Shown here: positions 62,850 through 64,000 of the stretch, in pieces
How the letters are laid out: each line of letters starts with the position of its first letter
Position numbering within the stretch: the first letter of the stretch is position 1
Assembly (NCBI RefSeq): GCF_002234675.1
Contig: NC_019867.2
Coordinates: 29,840,247-29,904,246, forward strand
Direction of reading: 5' to 3'
Source of the DNA: Oryzias latipes
Lineage: Eukaryota > Chordata > Actinopteri > Beloniformes > Adrianichthyidae
Length of the DNA: 64,000 bases
The notes under the pieces: generated by a model
Databases searched by the model: none
What the model was told of the DNA's origin: nothing
The model's input: only the letters and a program-made list of their open reading frames with translations
Position numbers and translations under genes: made by a program

Positions 62850-64000
62850 TTAAAACTCTCTTCTGATCAACCGTGAGAAAAAATTACTGGTTTTTATTTC
62901 AACAAGAACAATTTTTAGTGATCTTTACTTGTGATTTTTCTAGCACACAGTTTGTTTTAAGCTTTATTTAACCAGTAACGGTCCATGGCCACACACCGAT
63001 GCAGAGTCACAGCTCCACCTGTGAAGCATGTTCATGGACTGTCCCACATGAAGAAGGAGAACATGCCAACTCCACTCCTGCTGCAGTAGAAGCTGTTTCT
63101 GTCTGATCGAATTCTTTTTGCTGCAAACTCTCCTTGAAGCTGTGAGGACAAACCCTGAGAAACAAAAGCAAGCAGGGAAATGGAAGTTGGCGGGAGACCA
63201 GAAGCTTATGGATTTCAGGAAGATCATGCTTTGCCTTTGTAGCTCATGTTGTCTCAGCTCTGGGGTCACGTGCCTCTGCTGTCTGATGAGCGCCAGGCCA
63301 GGAATCCGAACCGCAGCCAGATCCTTACATAAAGAGCTGCTGCAGCCGGAGCTGGACGCCCTCGCTTCCTGCAGGATTTCATCAGAAAGGGAGACAGATT
63401 GTTTCCAGAAGGGACTGTGTCGGGGTTTCATCATGTTTGGAGCTTTGGTTCTCGTCACTGATTGGTGTTGGCGAAAAAGCCTCGTTTCATAAGCAGCAGA
63501 CCTGTCTTTGTGTTGACTGGTCCTGGTGGGACCTGTGCGTCATATCACGTCAGTCAGCGTCATTTAACTGTTTGACTTGTTTCACAAGCCACAGAAATTC
63601 TTGATAGGTTGTTTCTGGAAGAGCAGACATGAAGGCAAACGGCACAACAGACATCAGAACAAACATGGACCAAAAAGTTCTTCAAACACGTGAGACCAAA
63701 GAGGAACAAGAAGGACACCAGCTGTGAAGCACGGTGGTGAAGGGATGACAGTGTGGGCTAGATTTTGAACCTGAAACCTGGAGACACACAGAGGAGCATG
63801 AACCTCGTCTCCGTGGATGTCAAACATCAATGAGCTGAGCTAAACCGGGAACTTTGACCAAAAGGGGACGTCTTCAGGTTCCAAGTTATCCTTGGTGTCA
63901 TCTGGAGGTCAGCTGTCTGCTGGTCGGTCACAGAGCTGCTGTCCTGCTCAACCCTGGAGTTACATGAAGCTCCAGCTGTGGTAGAGCGTTCTGCCATTCT
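62850..64000. other. Right edge, repeat scraps only
   Basis: 62990-63085 is an antisense fragment of the tRNA-like repeat at 57885. At 63715-63770, CTGTGAAGCACGGTGGTGAA reads AVKHGGEGMTVWA, close to a Tc1/mariner transposase block, but it is isolated. No gene is seen. Confidence 0.3.

Noticed and set aside
63715-63770. Tc1/mariner transposase
   Set aside because: One short block (VKHGGEGMTVW-like) without neighbours, terminal repeats or frame.

Overview
The window is vertebrate nuclear DNA. Genes are split into short exons with GT-AG introns, and identifiable animal orthologues lie among dense fish-type repeats (Rex1-, Rex3- and RTE-like LINEs, an L1-Tx1-like LINE, tRNA-derived SINEs, hAT and piggyBac-like MITEs, a Ty3/Gypsy element). 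I infer a percomorph teleost, possibly medaka-like. That placement rests on repeat appearance only. All exon models were read by eye from reading frame, splice signals and remembered family features, so individual boundaries may be off.

Layout. 0.8-1.5 kb (-): a small three-exon coiled-coil gene of 176 codons. 2.4-3.6 kb: a 1.1-kb terminal-inverted-repeat transposon inserted in a foldback palindrome. 3.8-4.95 kb (+): an intronless PIM-like kinase with a frameshift, TATA box upstream. 5.2-7.4 kb: a 2.15-kb very GC-rich, poly(A)-tailed retroposon with a 15-bp target-site duplication; a 5'-truncated second copy lies at 32.35-32.94 kb. 8.1-9.2 kb: Rex3 tail, hAT MITE and one arm of a piggyBac-like MITE. 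10.2-22.6 kb (+): a complete 14-exon lipoxygenase gene (667 aa) whose introns hold LINE, SINE and Gypsy debris. 24.5-28.9 kb: an L1-Tx1-like LINE with 15-bp target-site duplications, inserted about 130 bp before the start codon of a five-exon theta-class glutathione S-transferase gene (29.0-31.6 kb, +, 227 aa).

33.4-39.5 kb (-): CHEK2 (checkpoint kinase 2), 13 coding exons and 526 aa. One intron carries a 28-bp minisatellite of about 1.8 kb with a nested hAT element. 40.0-46.5 kb (+): ENTR1 (SDCCAG3), 10 exons and 303 aa, head-to-head with CHEK2 across a 493-bp CpG-rich spacer. 47.8-49.0 kb: LINE fragment, a perfect 78-bp piggyBac-like foldback MITE and a SINE. 49.24-54.13 kb: a full-length, apparently young Ty3/Gypsy retrotransposon with two 252-bp LTRs that read identical, a 5-bp target-site duplication and one uninterrupted 1386-codon gag-pol frame. 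54.3-64 kb: a CpG-rich segment ending in a good splice donor, probably the noncoding first exon of a gene running off the right edge. It is followed by intron-like DNA with a degenerate tandem repeat and a possible alternative first coding exon near 62.6 kb.

The host genes do not form one pathway: lipid oxidation (lipoxygenase), detoxification (GST theta), DNA-damage signalling (CHEK2) and endosomal trafficking (ENTR1). The most interesting material is in the mobile and repetitive DNA (the GC-rich retroposon, the minisatellite with 560-bp higher-order repeat, the LINE in the GST promoter region) and in two CHEK2 oddities: DFN in place of DFG, and a 75-nt intron readable in frame.
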